Shown piece by piece: positions 9,901 through 17,598 of a stretch of 64,000 nucleotides of DNA (position 1 is its first letter; the number at the start of each line of letters is the position of its first letter). Source of the stretch: CAYYMD01 sp964472875 (lineage in GTDB: Bacteria > Planctomycetota > Phycisphaerae > SM23-33); the NCBI GenBank assembly GCA_964472875.1, contig CAYYMD010000004.1, forward strand, positions 1 through 64,000. Reading direction: 5' to 3'. Under the pieces are notes generated by a model, which was not told where the DNA came from, made no database searches, and worked only from the letters and a program-made list of their open reading frames with translations. The translations under genes and the position numbers were made by a program.

Positions 9901-10183
9901 GGTTGATCTGGGCAAGCCGGTCAAAATGGGCGGCATCACCGCCTTACCGCGGCAGGACATGTCCAACGGCCGCATTGCCCGTTACGAAATCCACCTTAGC
10001 AAAGACGGTAAAAACTGGGGCAAAGCCGTCTCCAGCGGGACATGGTCCAACAACGCCAAACTCAAACGCATCGTCTTTGATAAACCGCGCAAGGCGCGCT
10101 ATATTCGATTGACCGCCCGCAGCGAAATCAACGGCAATGCCTTCGCATCGCTGGCCGAATTGAATATCATCCGGGCAGAATGA
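6914..10183 (+). CDS. Secreted GH2 glycosidase with discoidin-like C-terminal domain
   Basis: About 1089 residues. A signal peptide ends near VACSAQQ; the cysteine lacks a good lipobox. The GH2 jelly-roll follows (LSGRWRFQID), then an immunoglobulin-like domain and the TIM barrel (residues about 350-650). The acid/base is Glu in GNEPGG (codon 8279) and the probable nucleophile is Glu in SHETGQW (codon 8537). The last 150 residues form an F5/8 type C (CBM32-like) module: AIDGDTKSIWHT and ARYIRLTARSE. I prefer TTG at 6914 because AAAGGG lies 7 bases upstream and the signal peptide then starts MNYRVSRY; the upstream ATG at 6887 has no ribosome site. It is probably a beta-galactosidase- or beta-glucuronidase-type exo-enzyme; the sugar is unresolved. 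Confidence 0.88.
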   Translation: MNYRVSRYIAVALLCLFPVACSAQQTQDLSGRWRFQIDRKDVGIKQQWFKRDLAERIKLPGSLQEHGFGNDPSAKSSWTGSIKRGKWNEPRYAAYKTADNFKMPFWLQPDKVYVGPAWYQRQITIPKEWKEKRITLNLERSHWTTTVWVDDAKVGSADSLSVPHVYDLTKQITPGEHRLTIRVDNRMHVNVGNNAHSVSDNTQTNWNGLIGRLELCAVDPIRIDNVRIYPDVANQSAKVEVAIANATGFTASGILRAQAQTYNTAPQESVGEKEVPFEFGSDGKANVSIDYPMGENVQLWDEFNPALYRMTFDLKAEADGREYSDKHAVTFGMRNLTTKGTQFVLNERPIFLRGTLECCIFPKTGYPATDVDYWKRMIRRCKAYGLNHMRFHSWCPPEAAFKAADELGFYFQVEGPFWTSVGKEKPIDKYIYTETDRILQAYGNHPSFLLMAYGNEPGGNHKKYLGKWLEHYKQKDPRRLWTSAAGWPLINSNDYHCTHRGTRIQGWGEGLRSIINSRPPQTRFDWSDFVTKHNDKPTISHETGQWCVYPNFDEIKKYTGVLKAKNFEIFRDFLTDAHMAEQARDFLMASGKLQMLCYKADIEATLRTKGFGGFQLLQLHDFPGQGTALVGVLDPFWDPKPYVSAEQFLRFCNATVPLIRLPKRTYTTDEMLKAQVELSHFGPADLKDALVQWTLSDDNKHIVAQGKFPSRRITTGQLTTIGKLEFTLEKFRAPAQLNLEVCVKDTDIANDWDVWVYPSKAETKAPEGVHIARMLDADTVEVLKKGGKVVLLAEPGNVKTDVALGFSSIFWNTAWTRGQPPHTLGILCDPKHPAFAHFPTKYHSDWQWWELVHDATTMEMDSLPPELRPIVQVVPDWFEPKRLGLAFEANVAGGKLLVCSMDLQNKLGERPVACQMRHSLLHYAAGEEFDPKHELTVEQARGLLKSPPLIQKLNAIASADSAANNHEPPKAIDGDTKSIWHTPWEPTPVPMPHYLTVDLGKPVKMGGITALPRQDMSNGRIARYEIHLSKDGKNWGKAVSSGTWSNNAKLKRIVFDKPRKARYIRLTARSEINGNAFASLAELNIIRAE

Positions 10184-10205
10184 CGGACAAATTTTGGTTT
10201 CGGGC

Positions 10206-10234
10206 TTGACCACCCGCTGCCGCGGGTATATCAT
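10206..10234 (+). promoter_or_regulatory. Promoter of the ilvBN leader
   Basis: TTGACC (10206-10211), 17-base spacer, TATCAT (10229-10234); five of six matches in both boxes. The predicted start near 10241 gives a leader of about 308 nt before ilvB. Confidence 0.7.
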
Positions 10235-10313
10235 GCTGATAATGAACACAAGACAGCAGACATTCCGCTTCCAAGATGGTTCAAAGCAAAGTTGGAATTT
10301 CTGCGCCGTGCCT

Positions 10314-10367
10314 ATGTGCCGCAGGCAGGCAGGTCTTTACGGGGCAAACCTTGTGCTTGTACTATAG
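10314..10367 (+). CDS. Candidate ilvBN leader peptide ending LVLVL
   Basis: A 17-codon ORF in the ilvBN leader ends with CTT GTG CTT GTA CTA TAG, five consecutive Leu/Val codons before the stop. The same frame is open from an ATG at 10242, which would give 41 residues and an almost leaderless start; neither ATG has a clear ribosome site. Runs of branched-chain amino-acid codons before a strong hairpin are the hallmark of attenuator peptides of ilv and leu operons. Coding is not proven; the run of codons and its position are the evidence. Confidence 0.4.
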   Translation: MCRRQAGLYGANLVLVL

Positions 10368-10400
10368 GTCGCTGCGCACAAGGGTACACGCGCAGCGGCC
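10349..10400 (+). promoter_or_regulatory. Mutually exclusive hairpins of a probable ilvBN attenuator
   Basis: Segment 10349-10356, which contains the Leu-Val control codons, is perfectly complementary to 10376-10383 (8 bp). Segment 10367-10377 pairs with 10390-10400 (11 bp, one G-U). The two stems exclude each other, since the second uses the loop of the first. Further weak stems follow (10405-10410/10446-10451 and 10470-10474/10480-10484). No U-tract follows any of them, so a classical intrinsic terminator is not visible; Rho-dependent or translational control would be needed. Apart from this the interval 10184-10548 has no gene. Confidence 0.45.
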
Positions 10401-10548
10401 GACACTTCGAATCCCAGTAGATGCAATCCGATGACATGAATACGGTCGAAGCATCTTCTGGCCTGATTGGCAGATTTATTCTGCAACCTGACAGCAATAC
10501 TTGGTAACATTCTGCATGATTTTATAAGTTGGAAGAAAGGTTCAAACA

Positions 10549-12276
10549 ATGACAACCGAAAAAGATGACAAGCAATCCCGCCAACGGCAAGGACTCAGGG
10601 CAGGGATGACCGGAGCGGAAATATTTCACGAGACACTTCTGGAAGAAGGCGTCGAGGACATGTTCGGCATACTTGGCGGCGCAGTTCTGCCCATTTTCGA
10701 CGTGCTTTACGAAACGCCGATTAACATGATACTCACCCGCCACGAACAGGGCGCTGCGCACATGGCCGACGGCTACGCCCGCAGCACCGGCAAGGTCGGC
10801 GTGTGCATCGCCACCTCCGGGCCGGGCGCAACCAATCTGACGACGGGCCTGGCCACGGCTTACATGGATTCCTCGCCGGTGGTCGCCTTTACCGGGCAGG
10901 TCAAGAGTTTCCTCATTGGCAACGACGCCTTTCAGGAAGCCGACGTCACTGGTATCACCCGCCCCATCACCAAGCACAATTTCCTCGTCAAGCGTGTCGA
11001 AGACCTCGGCAAATGCGTCAAAGAGGCCTTCCACATAGCCCGCACGGGCAGGCCCGGACCGGTCCTGGTGGATATTTCCGTGGACGCCACGGTCAACAAG
11101 TGCCAGGAGATCCCCGACACCACACCGTTCCTGCCCGGCTACAAGCCGCAGATTAAAGGCCACACGCGCCAGATAAAAGCGGCCGTGGAAGCGATAAACG
11201 CTGCCAAGCGTCCCGTTCTTTACGTCGGCGGCGGCGTGGTAATCTCCGGCGCTTCGCAGGAACTGACCGAATTGGCAGAGAAGGGCAAAATTCCCGTCAC
11301 CACCACGCTGCTGGCGATGGGAACTTTCGACGAGTCTAACCCGCTGGCACTGCAGATGCTGGGCATGCACGGTTCGGCTGCGGCCAATTACGCCGTCCAG
11401 GAATGCGATTGCCTGATAGCCGCAGGCGCTCGCTTCGACGACCGCGTCACGGGCGACCTGAAAACTTTTGCGCCAAATGCGAAAATCATACACGTGGATA
11501 TAGACCCTTCGTCAATCTCCAAGAACGTGGATGTGGATGTGCCAGTCGTCGGAGATGCCAGGGACATACTCGGCCGCATGATTGAGCTTATCGAACCCTG
11601 CGATCGCAAGCAGTGGCTGGAGAAGATAACCCAGTGGAAGCAGAAGTACCCATTCCGTTACGAAAAGAGCAACTCGGGCAGAATCCGACCGCAGGAACTT
11701 ATAAAAAAGGTCGGAGATCTGACAGGCCACGATGCCATAGTCGCCACAGGCGTCGGCCAGCATCAGATGTGGGCCGCCCAGTACTACGGCTGGCGCAAGC
11801 CGAGGCAGATAATCACCTCCGGTGGTCTTGGCACTATGGGTTATGGCTGTCCGGCCGCAATCGGAGCGCAGGTGGGAAATCCGGATGCGACTGTCATCGA
11901 CATCGATGGCGACGGCAGTTTCTGTATGACGATGACGGAGGTGCTGACCGCCGTACGCTACAACCAGCCGGTCAAGTTCATAATTCTGGACAACGACTAC
12001 CTGGGCATGGTCAGGCAGTGGCAGGAAATGTTCTACCAGCGGCGGTACAGTTCCGTCGCCCATCCGTGTCCGGACTTCGCGGCCGTAGCCGAGGGCTTTG
12101 GCGCAAAGGGCATGAAGATTTCCGAAACAGGTGAAATATCCGACGCCATCAAGGAAATGCTCGAACACCCGGGCCCGGTCGTCCTTCATGCAATGATAGA
12201 GCAGGAAGAAAACGTCTATCCCATGGTCTATCCGGGCAAAAGTCTTTCCGAGGTCGACCTGGGCAGACTGGCTTAA
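10549..12276 (+). CDS. ilvB: Acetolactate synthase large (catalytic) subunit
   Basis: A 575-residue ThDP/FAD enzyme that condenses two pyruvates to acetolactate, or pyruvate with 2-oxobutyrate, the first common step of Val, Leu and Ile synthesis. The PYR domain has HEQGAAHMADGYAR with the catalytic Glu; ATSGPGATN and AFTGQV follow. RFDDRVTG marks the FAD domain and GDGSFCMT with LDNDYLGM the ThDP-binding domain; the RQWQEMFY segment is typical of biosynthetic AHAS. Residues 1-20 are a short hydrophilic extension. AAAGG precedes the ATG. It is 33 bases before ilvN, with which it forms the holoenzyme, and it lies behind a structured leader. Confidence 0.97.
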   Translation: MTTEKDDKQSRQRQGLRAGMTGAEIFHETLLEEGVEDMFGILGGAVLPIFDVLYETPINMILTRHEQGAAHMADGYARSTGKVGVCIATSGPGATNLTTGLATAYMDSSPVVAFTGQVKSFLIGNDAFQEADVTGITRPITKHNFLVKRVEDLGKCVKEAFHIARTGRPGPVLVDISVDATVNKCQEIPDTTPFLPGYKPQIKGHTRQIKAAVEAINAAKRPVLYVGGGVVISGASQELTELAEKGKIPVTTTLLAMGTFDESNPLALQMLGMHGSAAANYAVQECDCLIAAGARFDDRVTGDLKTFAPNAKIIHVDIDPSSISKNVDVDVPVVGDARDILGRMIELIEPCDRKQWLEKITQWKQKYPFRYEKSNSGRIRPQELIKKVGDLTGHDAIVATGVGQHQMWAAQYYGWRKPRQIITSGGLGTMGYGCPAAIGAQVGNPDATVIDIDGDGSFCMTMTEVLTAVRYNQPVKFIILDNDYLGMVRQWQEMFYQRRYSSVAHPCPDFAAVAEGFGAKGMKISETGEISDAIKEMLEHPGPVVLHAMIEQEENVYPMVYPGKSLSEVDLGRLA

Positions 12277-12309
12277 GCGGCGATTTGCTGCGATAACAGG
12301 AGCTGAAAA

Positions 12310-12810
12310 ATGAAACACGTTATAACTGCATTAGTCGAGAATAAACCCGGCGTTCTGGCGCACGTGGCCGGCATGTTCGCCGCGCGTGGGTTTAATATAG
12401 ATTCGCTGGTCGTCGGAAGAACCGAGGACAGGAACCTCTCGCGAATGACCATCGTGGTCATCGGAAACGACAAAGTTCTCGAGCAGGTCCGCAAGCAACT
12501 TGGCAAGGTTGTCAATGTGGTGAAGGTCCGCGACTTTATGGAGGTGGACTACGTGGAACGCGACTTGATGCTCATACGCATCAACGTCCCGCCGGAAAAG
12601 CGACCAGAGGTGGTCGAACTGGTGAACCTGTTCCGCGGGCGTATAGTTGACGTGGCAAGGAACTCCGTCATGGTCGAGATGTCAGGTACAGAAAACAAAC
12701 TCGAGGCGTTCATCGACCTGGTATCACCGTACGGCATTCGCGAACTTGCGCGAACCGGCATTATAGCCATGCAACGCGGCGAGCAGAAAAAGCAAAACAA
12801 GAAACAGTAA
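12310..12810 (+). CDS. ilvN: Acetolactate synthase small (regulatory) subunit
   Basis: A 166-residue regulatory subunit of acetolactate synthase. The ACT domain occupies residues 1-75 (TALVENKPGVLAHVAGMF, RGFNIDSLVVG), and the C-terminal domain that activates the catalytic subunit follows (ERDLMLIRI, ELARTGIIAM). The length equals that of E. coli IlvH-type subunits. It confers valine feedback inhibition in known homologues. AGGAGC lies 8 bases before the ATG. It ends in a short Lys/Gln-rich tail. Confidence 0.96.
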   Translation: MKHVITALVENKPGVLAHVAGMFAARGFNIDSLVVGRTEDRNLSRMTIVVIGNDKVLEQVRKQLGKVVNVVKVRDFMEVDYVERDLMLIRINVPPEKRPEVVELVNLFRGRIVDVARNSVMVEMSGTENKLEAFIDLVSPYGIRELARTGIIAMQRGEQKKQNKKQ

Positions 12811-12864
12811 CTCTCGCAAGCAATATCCCAATGGTAGCGCGCTAATTATATATCCGTAAATTAT

Positions 12865-13440
12865 TTACGCTTTTGCCGCAGCGAGCATGCTCGTCAGCAG
12901 TTCCATAGGCAGGCCGACCACGTTTGAGAAACTGCCCTGTATGGACTCAACGAATCTGTCGTTGACTTCCTGTATGCCGTACGCCCCGGCCTTGCCTCGC
13001 CATTGCTGCGAATCGAGGTAATCCTCAATCTCATCCTCGCCCAGGTGACGCATAATCACATACGTGGTATCGGAAGATATGATACGTTTGTCACCGGGCC
13101 CGACCAGCGCAACACCGGTAATGACCGACTGGCGCGTACCGGATAGTTTTTGAAGCATATTTCGGGCGTGCACGCGATTTTTGGGTTTGCCGAGGATTTC
13201 GTCCCCCACTGCAACAAGCGTGTCGGCGCCAAGTACACAATCCCTGCAATGGCTCAAGGCCACCGACTTGGCCTTGAAATATGCAAGCGCCTCTGCCTGC
13301 CCGGCGGACGATAATCGCCGCACGAGATTTACCGGCTCGGCTACAGGAGGTTCGACCACGCAAAATTTTATGCCTGCCTCGGCGAGTAGTTGCTTACGCC
13401 GTGGACTGGTCGAGGCCAAAATCAGGCGTGTACTGTCCAA
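12865..13440 (-). CDS. maf: Maf family nucleotide pyrophosphatase
   Basis: A 191-residue Maf/YhdE protein, a house-cleaning nucleoside triphosphate pyrophosphatase that hydrolyses dTTP/UTP or modified nucleotides. The N-terminal signature LASTSPRRKQLL, the central GADTLV and KAGAYGIQ motifs, and the length fit the family. The start is TTG at 13440, where the signature begins at residue 8 and GGAGAG lies about 7 bases upstream. It follows the transketolase gene by 30 bases and is probably in the same transcript. Confidence 0.9.
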   Translation of the reverse strand: MDSTRLILASTSPRRKQLLAEAGIKFCVVEPPVAEPVNLVRRLSSAGQAEALAYFKAKSVALSHCRDCVLGADTLVAVGDEILGKPKNRVHARNMLQKLSGTRQSVITGVALVGPGDKRIISSDTTYVIMRHLGEDEIEDYLDSQQWRGKAGAYGIQEVNDRFVESIQGSFSNVVGLPMELLTSMLAAAKA

Positions 13441-13470
13441 GAACAGTCTCTCCGTCTACGGCCGGCGGAG

Positions 13471-15429
13471 CTATTCAGACTGGTCAAACATCTTTTGTGC
13501 TGCGGCAACCACGTCCTCGGCCGAGAGATTCACCATCGCCAACGACTCCTCGGGCGAACGGGCGCTTTTGGGTATGCTGCGCACATACAAAGTATCCACA
13601 CGCACGCCCAAGTCGCTGCCGGCCGCGGCCGCGGTTATTTCGTCGCCCACGCCACCAGCATAGTTATCCTCGACCACCAGAATCTGGCCGCGGCAGTCAT
13701 CACCAACACGAAGGATTTCATCCGTGGCCAACGGTAGTGAGTACGCGTCGATGAGACCGGCCGAAAGGGCCGCCTTTTCTTCGAGCATTTTAACCGCTTT
13801 CTTAGCCACGTGCACCATGTACCCGCTGGCAACTATGACCAGATCTTCGCCGTCAACCAGGTGCTTGAAGCCGCCGGGCGTGAAATCCTCGCTGTGTTCG
13901 TAGATTATTTCCACATCCGGACGGTGTGTCCGCATGTAACATATTCCGTCGAGGTTGGCCATCAGTTCGGTCATCTTGAAAGCACTCATGGCGTCTGAAG
14001 GCAAAAATACCCGAATCGCCGGACCGCCCGCACGTCGGTGGGCGTGGGAGAACGCTCTCATAAAGGCCAAATCCGGCAGCGCCATCTGGCTGGGGCCATC
14101 AGCCGCCAACGACACGCCACAGTGCGAACCGCACAATTTGATGTTCGACTCGGTGATGGCGGCCATCTCCAGCTGGTCGTATCCGCGCATCAGGAATTTG
14201 CCGAAACTGGAAACAAACGGGATATGTCCGGCTGAAGAAAATCCCGCCGCCGCGGAAATCATGTTCTGCTCGGCGATGCGGGCCTCGAAAAAACGTTGTG
14301 GATATTTTTCAGCGAAATACTGCGCAAATGTCGAGTTCTTTACATCGCCGTCCAATGCAACTATTCGCTCATCCGCACCCATGGTCACCAGTGCAGCACC
14401 GTAGGCGCGGCGCGTAGCTATTTTTCCCTGCTCCAATTTGCTTTCCATGCCGGCTTCGGTAATGGCCTTTTCGAAATCACCGGCCGAAATTTTACCTTCT
14501 GCAACGGACTTCTCAAGCGGCTGCGGTGCGGTCAACTGCACGGCCTGTTCGGAATCCGAGGCGGCTTCGGCCACGCCGAGTTCGGCGGCCTTGGCGTCGA
14601 AGTCCTTGATTGCCTGTTCGACCTGGTCTGCTTTGAGGGCCTTTCCGTGGTAGTTCTTGGCCTGAAGCTCATTGACACCCCATCCTTTGACGGTCTTGGC
14701 GACAACGGCAATTGGCCTATCACCAGCATCGGCCGTCAGCGCCTCGAAAACTTCATCCCAGTTGTGGCCGTCAATGACCTTGACCTCCCAGCCATAAGCA
14801 GCAATCTTGTCCGCCAGTATCTCGGATGACTGCTGGTGGGAAACGTAATCGCTTTGGGCCTGTCCATTGCAGTTAAACACCGGACGCACGGCCTTGAGGT
14901 CATGGTCTACGATAAAGTCCAGCGCTTCGGCGATTTGCCCTTCACGGCTTTCGCCGTCTCCAATTAAGCAATAGATTTTTTTATCTGAGCCATCGAGTTT
15001 GGCGCCCGCAGCCAGGCCGGCCGCCACCGATAAACCCTGACCAAGCGAGCCGGTCGCGGCATCAAAGAACGGGAAGCCAACAGCCGGATGCGGATGACCG
15101 TCCAGTACGCTGTCGCCCTGCCGCAGCGACATAACGTCCTCACTGCGCAGTTCCGACGGCGCTTCGCGCGTACCCACTACCCCGCCGAGGTCGCAGTATG
15201 CAGCGTAAATAACCGGCACGGCATGCCCTTCGGAAAGAACCAGTCGGTCCGAAGCGTTATTCCACGGATCCTTCGGGTCGTACCGCATTATCCTGTACAT
15301 AAGCGCGGTAGTTATATGGACTAACGAAAGTCCGCTTGAAGGATGTCCGCTGCCGGCTTCGGTGCACATCCGTACCGTTTGTTTTCCAAGTTCGATAACC
15401 TTACGGTCAAGGTCTTTATAATCATTCAT
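13471..15429 (-). CDS. tkt: Transketolase
   Basis: A 652-residue ThDP enzyme transferring two-carbon ketol units in the pentose phosphate pathway. The N-terminal half has the ThDP motif GDGESREGQ and the metal-binding region; the C-terminal half has the PYR domain with GISAAAGFSSAG-like residues and RIAEQNM. The sequence style (LAAGAKLDGSDKKIYCLIGDGE) resembles the short animal/archaeal-type transketolase more than the E. coli TktA type. GGAG precedes the ATG by 7 bases. With 6-phosphogluconolactonase and GapDH elsewhere in the window it supports a working pentose phosphate route. Confidence 0.94.
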   Translation of the reverse strand: MNDYKDLDRKVIELGKQTVRMCTEAGSGHPSSGLSLVHITTALMYRIMRYDPKDPWNNASDRLVLSEGHAVPVIYAAYCDLGGVVGTREAPSELRSEDVMSLRQGDSVLDGHPHPAVGFPFFDAATGSLGQGLSVAAGLAAGAKLDGSDKKIYCLIGDGESREGQIAEALDFIVDHDLKAVRPVFNCNGQAQSDYVSHQQSSEILADKIAAYGWEVKVIDGHNWDEVFEALTADAGDRPIAVVAKTVKGWGVNELQAKNYHGKALKADQVEQAIKDFDAKAAELGVAEAASDSEQAVQLTAPQPLEKSVAEGKISAGDFEKAITEAGMESKLEQGKIATRRAYGAALVTMGADERIVALDGDVKNSTFAQYFAEKYPQRFFEARIAEQNMISAAAGFSSAGHIPFVSSFGKFLMRGYDQLEMAAITESNIKLCGSHCGVSLAADGPSQMALPDLAFMRAFSHAHRRAGGPAIRVFLPSDAMSAFKMTELMANLDGICYMRTHRPDVEIIYEHSEDFTPGGFKHLVDGEDLVIVASGYMVHVAKKAVKMLEEKAALSAGLIDAYSLPLATDEILRVGDDCRGQILVVEDNYAGGVGDEITAAAAGSDLGVRVDTLYVRSIPKSARSPEESLAMVNLSAEDVVAAAQKMFDQSE

Positions 15430-15620
15430 TTTATTCTCCAGTGTGTAGCTTTCCTAAATCTCGTTATGAATTCGGTAAGATAACCAAATCCGCAGCCCAA
15501 AGCAAGAAGACATGTGCGACATAAGCCGTAAATTTACATGAAATTTACACTACTAATCGCAATAACAAAATCATTTTCTTCGGTCAATCAGGCCGCAACA
15601 GCGACATATAAAAAAAGGGT
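15430..15620. other. Intergenic region between tkt and the PEP-CTERM gene
   Basis: Divergent promoter region. A direct repeat AAATTTACA/AAATTTAC spaced by about 12 bases occurs near 15531-15550. No convincing promoter boxes or ORF. Confidence 0.4.
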
Positions 15621-15694
15621 TTATTGGCCATACATGGTTTTTGAATCTTAAGTTTTATAAGACGATGGCCTTAACAGGGAAGCCTTACCAATAA
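15621..15694 (+). promoter_or_regulatory. Candidate structured 5' leader of the PEP-CTERM gene
   Basis: A 7-bp stem, 15621-15627 with 15688-15694, closes a 60-nt domain. Inside it, 15667-15672 and 15680-15684 form a hairpin with one bulge, and 15648-15651/15657-15660 a short one. An alternative pairing, 15626-15631 with 15665-15670, competes with the first and third stems. The domain ends 16 bases before the ribosome site of the next gene. I do not recognise a riboswitch class; c-di-GMP-I consensus elements are absent. Confidence 0.3.
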
Positions 15695-15723
15695 GTACTG
15701 CGAGGATGTGGAGGAATAACACA

Positions 15724-16866
15724 ATGACCGCTTACGGGAAAACGATCAGGATAACAATCTTTTTTGCCTTTTTTATGGCTGCAGCGAACAGCAGTTTTGC
15801 AGACGTTATCACCGCCGGACCTTCCCAGGCCGCGTTATATGCCGATGGCAGCATATCAATCGGTGGCAAAAGCACCATAAGCGGCTCCAGTGTGGCTGGG
15901 GCATCCGTCTCCGCCGACCACGAGGTAAACCTTGGCGGCATATACTCAGGCGGCTCAATATGGGTCGCCAGGGATTCCGTTGTCGGCGGCCGTGTTTTGG
16001 CCAACAGTTCAGCAGAAGCAGACAGAGGACTCAACTTTCGGGGTTCTTCCTGGACGGGCAATAATGTATGGCTCGGCAGGGAAGCAAACGTGACCGGCAA
16101 CGTCCTTGCACGCAGCCGGGACATCAGCATAGACAGAAACGCCCAAATCACCGGCAGCATCCGCGGCAACGGCAATATATGGATCGACCGCGACTCGCAC
16201 ATTTCCGGTAACGTCAGCCCAGGCGTCGCCCGCACCCTCACCACCGGAGGAAACGTCACCATTGACGGTTCTCGCAGCCCTGCCGCCGAAAACGTCAACA
16301 CCCTTGAACTGACCGGCATCGGCTATACGCCGAACCACGATAATTATGGTAGCCAGAGCATATGGAAATCTCGGGGCAGTACCACGAACCTCGACCCGGG
16401 CGCGTACGGAAGCATATCACTGGCCAAGCAGAACACGCTGAACCTGTCGGCCGGAACTTACACGCTAAGGAGTTTCTGGATGGACCGCGAAGGGCAAATC
16501 AACATCGACACCACCGGCGGCGACGTCACGATGAATGTCTTCAGCAGTTTCACGACCGGCAAAGACGTGAAGTTCAATAAGTCAGGCCAGGGCGACCTGG
16601 CTGTCAACCTACTCGACGGCAACATATGGTTTGGCAAAGACAACGAAATTATAGGCAAGTTCAACGCATGGGACGGCAGTTTCGGCGCGGACTCCGGCCT
16701 GCATATGCAGGGCTCAATCGCCGCAGCGAGAAACATCTCACTCGGCGCCAATTCCAGTCTTACCTATTACGGCGACAGCGAAATACCCGAACCAGCGTCA
16801 ATGACCATTATGATTCTCGGCGGAATTGGCGTGTTACTGAGACGTCGGCATTTAAAAACGACGTGA
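15724..16866 (+). CDS. PEP-CTERM-sorted secreted beta-helix protein
   Basis: A 380-residue exported protein. Signal peptide residues 1-26 end at SSFA. Residues about 40-190 and 230-345 are imperfect repeats of the form GxxxWxGRDAxITGNV (SIWVARDSVVGG, NVWLGREANVTGN, NIWIDRDSHISGN), which look like a right-handed beta-helix, similar in style to bactofilin-like shells. The C-terminus is a classical PEP-CTERM tail: EIPEPAS, a hydrophobic helix and RRR. Such proteins are sorted by an exosortase, which is not in the window. The start is the ATG at 15724 because GGAGG lies 9 bases before it; the ATG at 15706 has no ribosome site. Likely a cell-surface or exopolysaccharide-associated protein. Confidence 0.85.
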   Translation: MTAYGKTIRITIFFAFFMAAANSSFADVITAGPSQAALYADGSISIGGKSTISGSSVAGASVSADHEVNLGGIYSGGSIWVARDSVVGGRVLANSSAEADRGLNFRGSSWTGNNVWLGREANVTGNVLARSRDISIDRNAQITGSIRGNGNIWIDRDSHISGNVSPGVARTLTTGGNVTIDGSRSPAAENVNTLELTGIGYTPNHDNYGSQSIWKSRGSTTNLDPGAYGSISLAKQNTLNLSAGTYTLRSFWMDREGQINIDTTGGDVTMNVFSSFTTGKDVKFNKSGQGDLAVNLLDGNIWFGKDNEIIGKFNAWDGSFGADSGLHMQGSIAAARNISLGANSSLTYYGDSEIPEPASMTIMILGGIGVLLRRRHLKTT

Positions 16867-16928
16867 ATTTTCAAGTTGAAAATGCTTTGCGGCCGGAAGG
16901 GGTTTAAATTGTTAATAAACCTCCGCCG

Positions 16929-17522
16929 TCATAGCGAGCCCTTGGTTGAGGGCACCTGTCCGCCACGGTCAGGGTCGGCCGACTTCGCCTGACGCAGGGC
17001 CTGTGCGAAGGCCTTGAATATCGCCTCTGCGATGTGGTGATCATTGCTGCCGTAGGGAACGTTTATGTGCAGGTTCATGCCGCACGTGGCTGCCAGGCGG
17101 CGGAGGAACTCTTCGATTAATTGCGTGTCGAACTCGCCTATTTTTCCGCCGACGAATGATGCGTTGAACACCACCGCCGCGCGGCCGGAAAGGTCCACCG
17201 CAACCTTGGCCAGGGCATCCTCCATCGGCACTGAAGCCCATCCGTAGCGGCGGATGCCCGCCTTGTCGCCTAATGCCCTGGCTATCGCCTCACCGATGCA
17301 AATTGCCACATCCTCAGTAGTGTGGTGAGCATCTACGTGCAAATCGCCCTCGGCCGTCAGTTCGATATCAATCAGTCCATGCTTGCCGAGGTGGTCTATC
17401 ATATGGTCTAAAAAGCCGATTCCAGTAGCCGAGTTTACCTGCCCCTCTCCATCTAGGTTCAGTTTAAGCCGGATTTGGGTTTCTTTTGTTTTTCGGGTTA
17501 TTTCAGCCGTGCGGTTTCCCAT
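16929..17522 (-). CDS. hisB: Imidazoleglycerol-phosphate dehydratase
   Basis: A 197-residue monofunctional HisB that dehydrates imidazole glycerol phosphate to imidazole acetol phosphate. The two metal-binding HHxxE-type motifs are present: DAHHTTEDVAICIGEA near residue 65 and GSNDHHIAEAIFKAFA near 160, plus GFLDHMIDHLGKHG. It lacks the histidinol-phosphatase half found in enteric HisB. It is third after hisD and hisC, 76 bases behind hisC. Confidence 0.97.
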   Translation of the reverse strand: MGNRTAEITRKTKETQIRLKLNLDGEGQVNSATGIGFLDHMIDHLGKHGLIDIELTAEGDLHVDAHHTTEDVAICIGEAIARALGDKAGIRRYGWASVPMEDALAKVAVDLSGRAAVVFNASFVGGKIGEFDTQLIEEFLRRLAATCGMNLHINVPYGSNDHHIAEAIFKAFAQALRQAKSADPDRGGQVPSTKGSL

Positions 17523-17598
17523 TGTATTCGCCTCTTAGCCAATAGGTTGATTAAAGTATTTCAACAATGTGTAATTCGTGTAATTCGTGGATAATTCT

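Noticed and set aside
10312..10555. Minus-strand small ORFs in the ilvBN leader
   Set aside because: No start signal or coding pattern; the plus-strand leader reading explains the structure better.
15706..15723. Upstream ATG for the PEP-CTERM gene
   Set aside because: GGAGG lies inside these codons and is correctly spaced only from the ATG at 15724.
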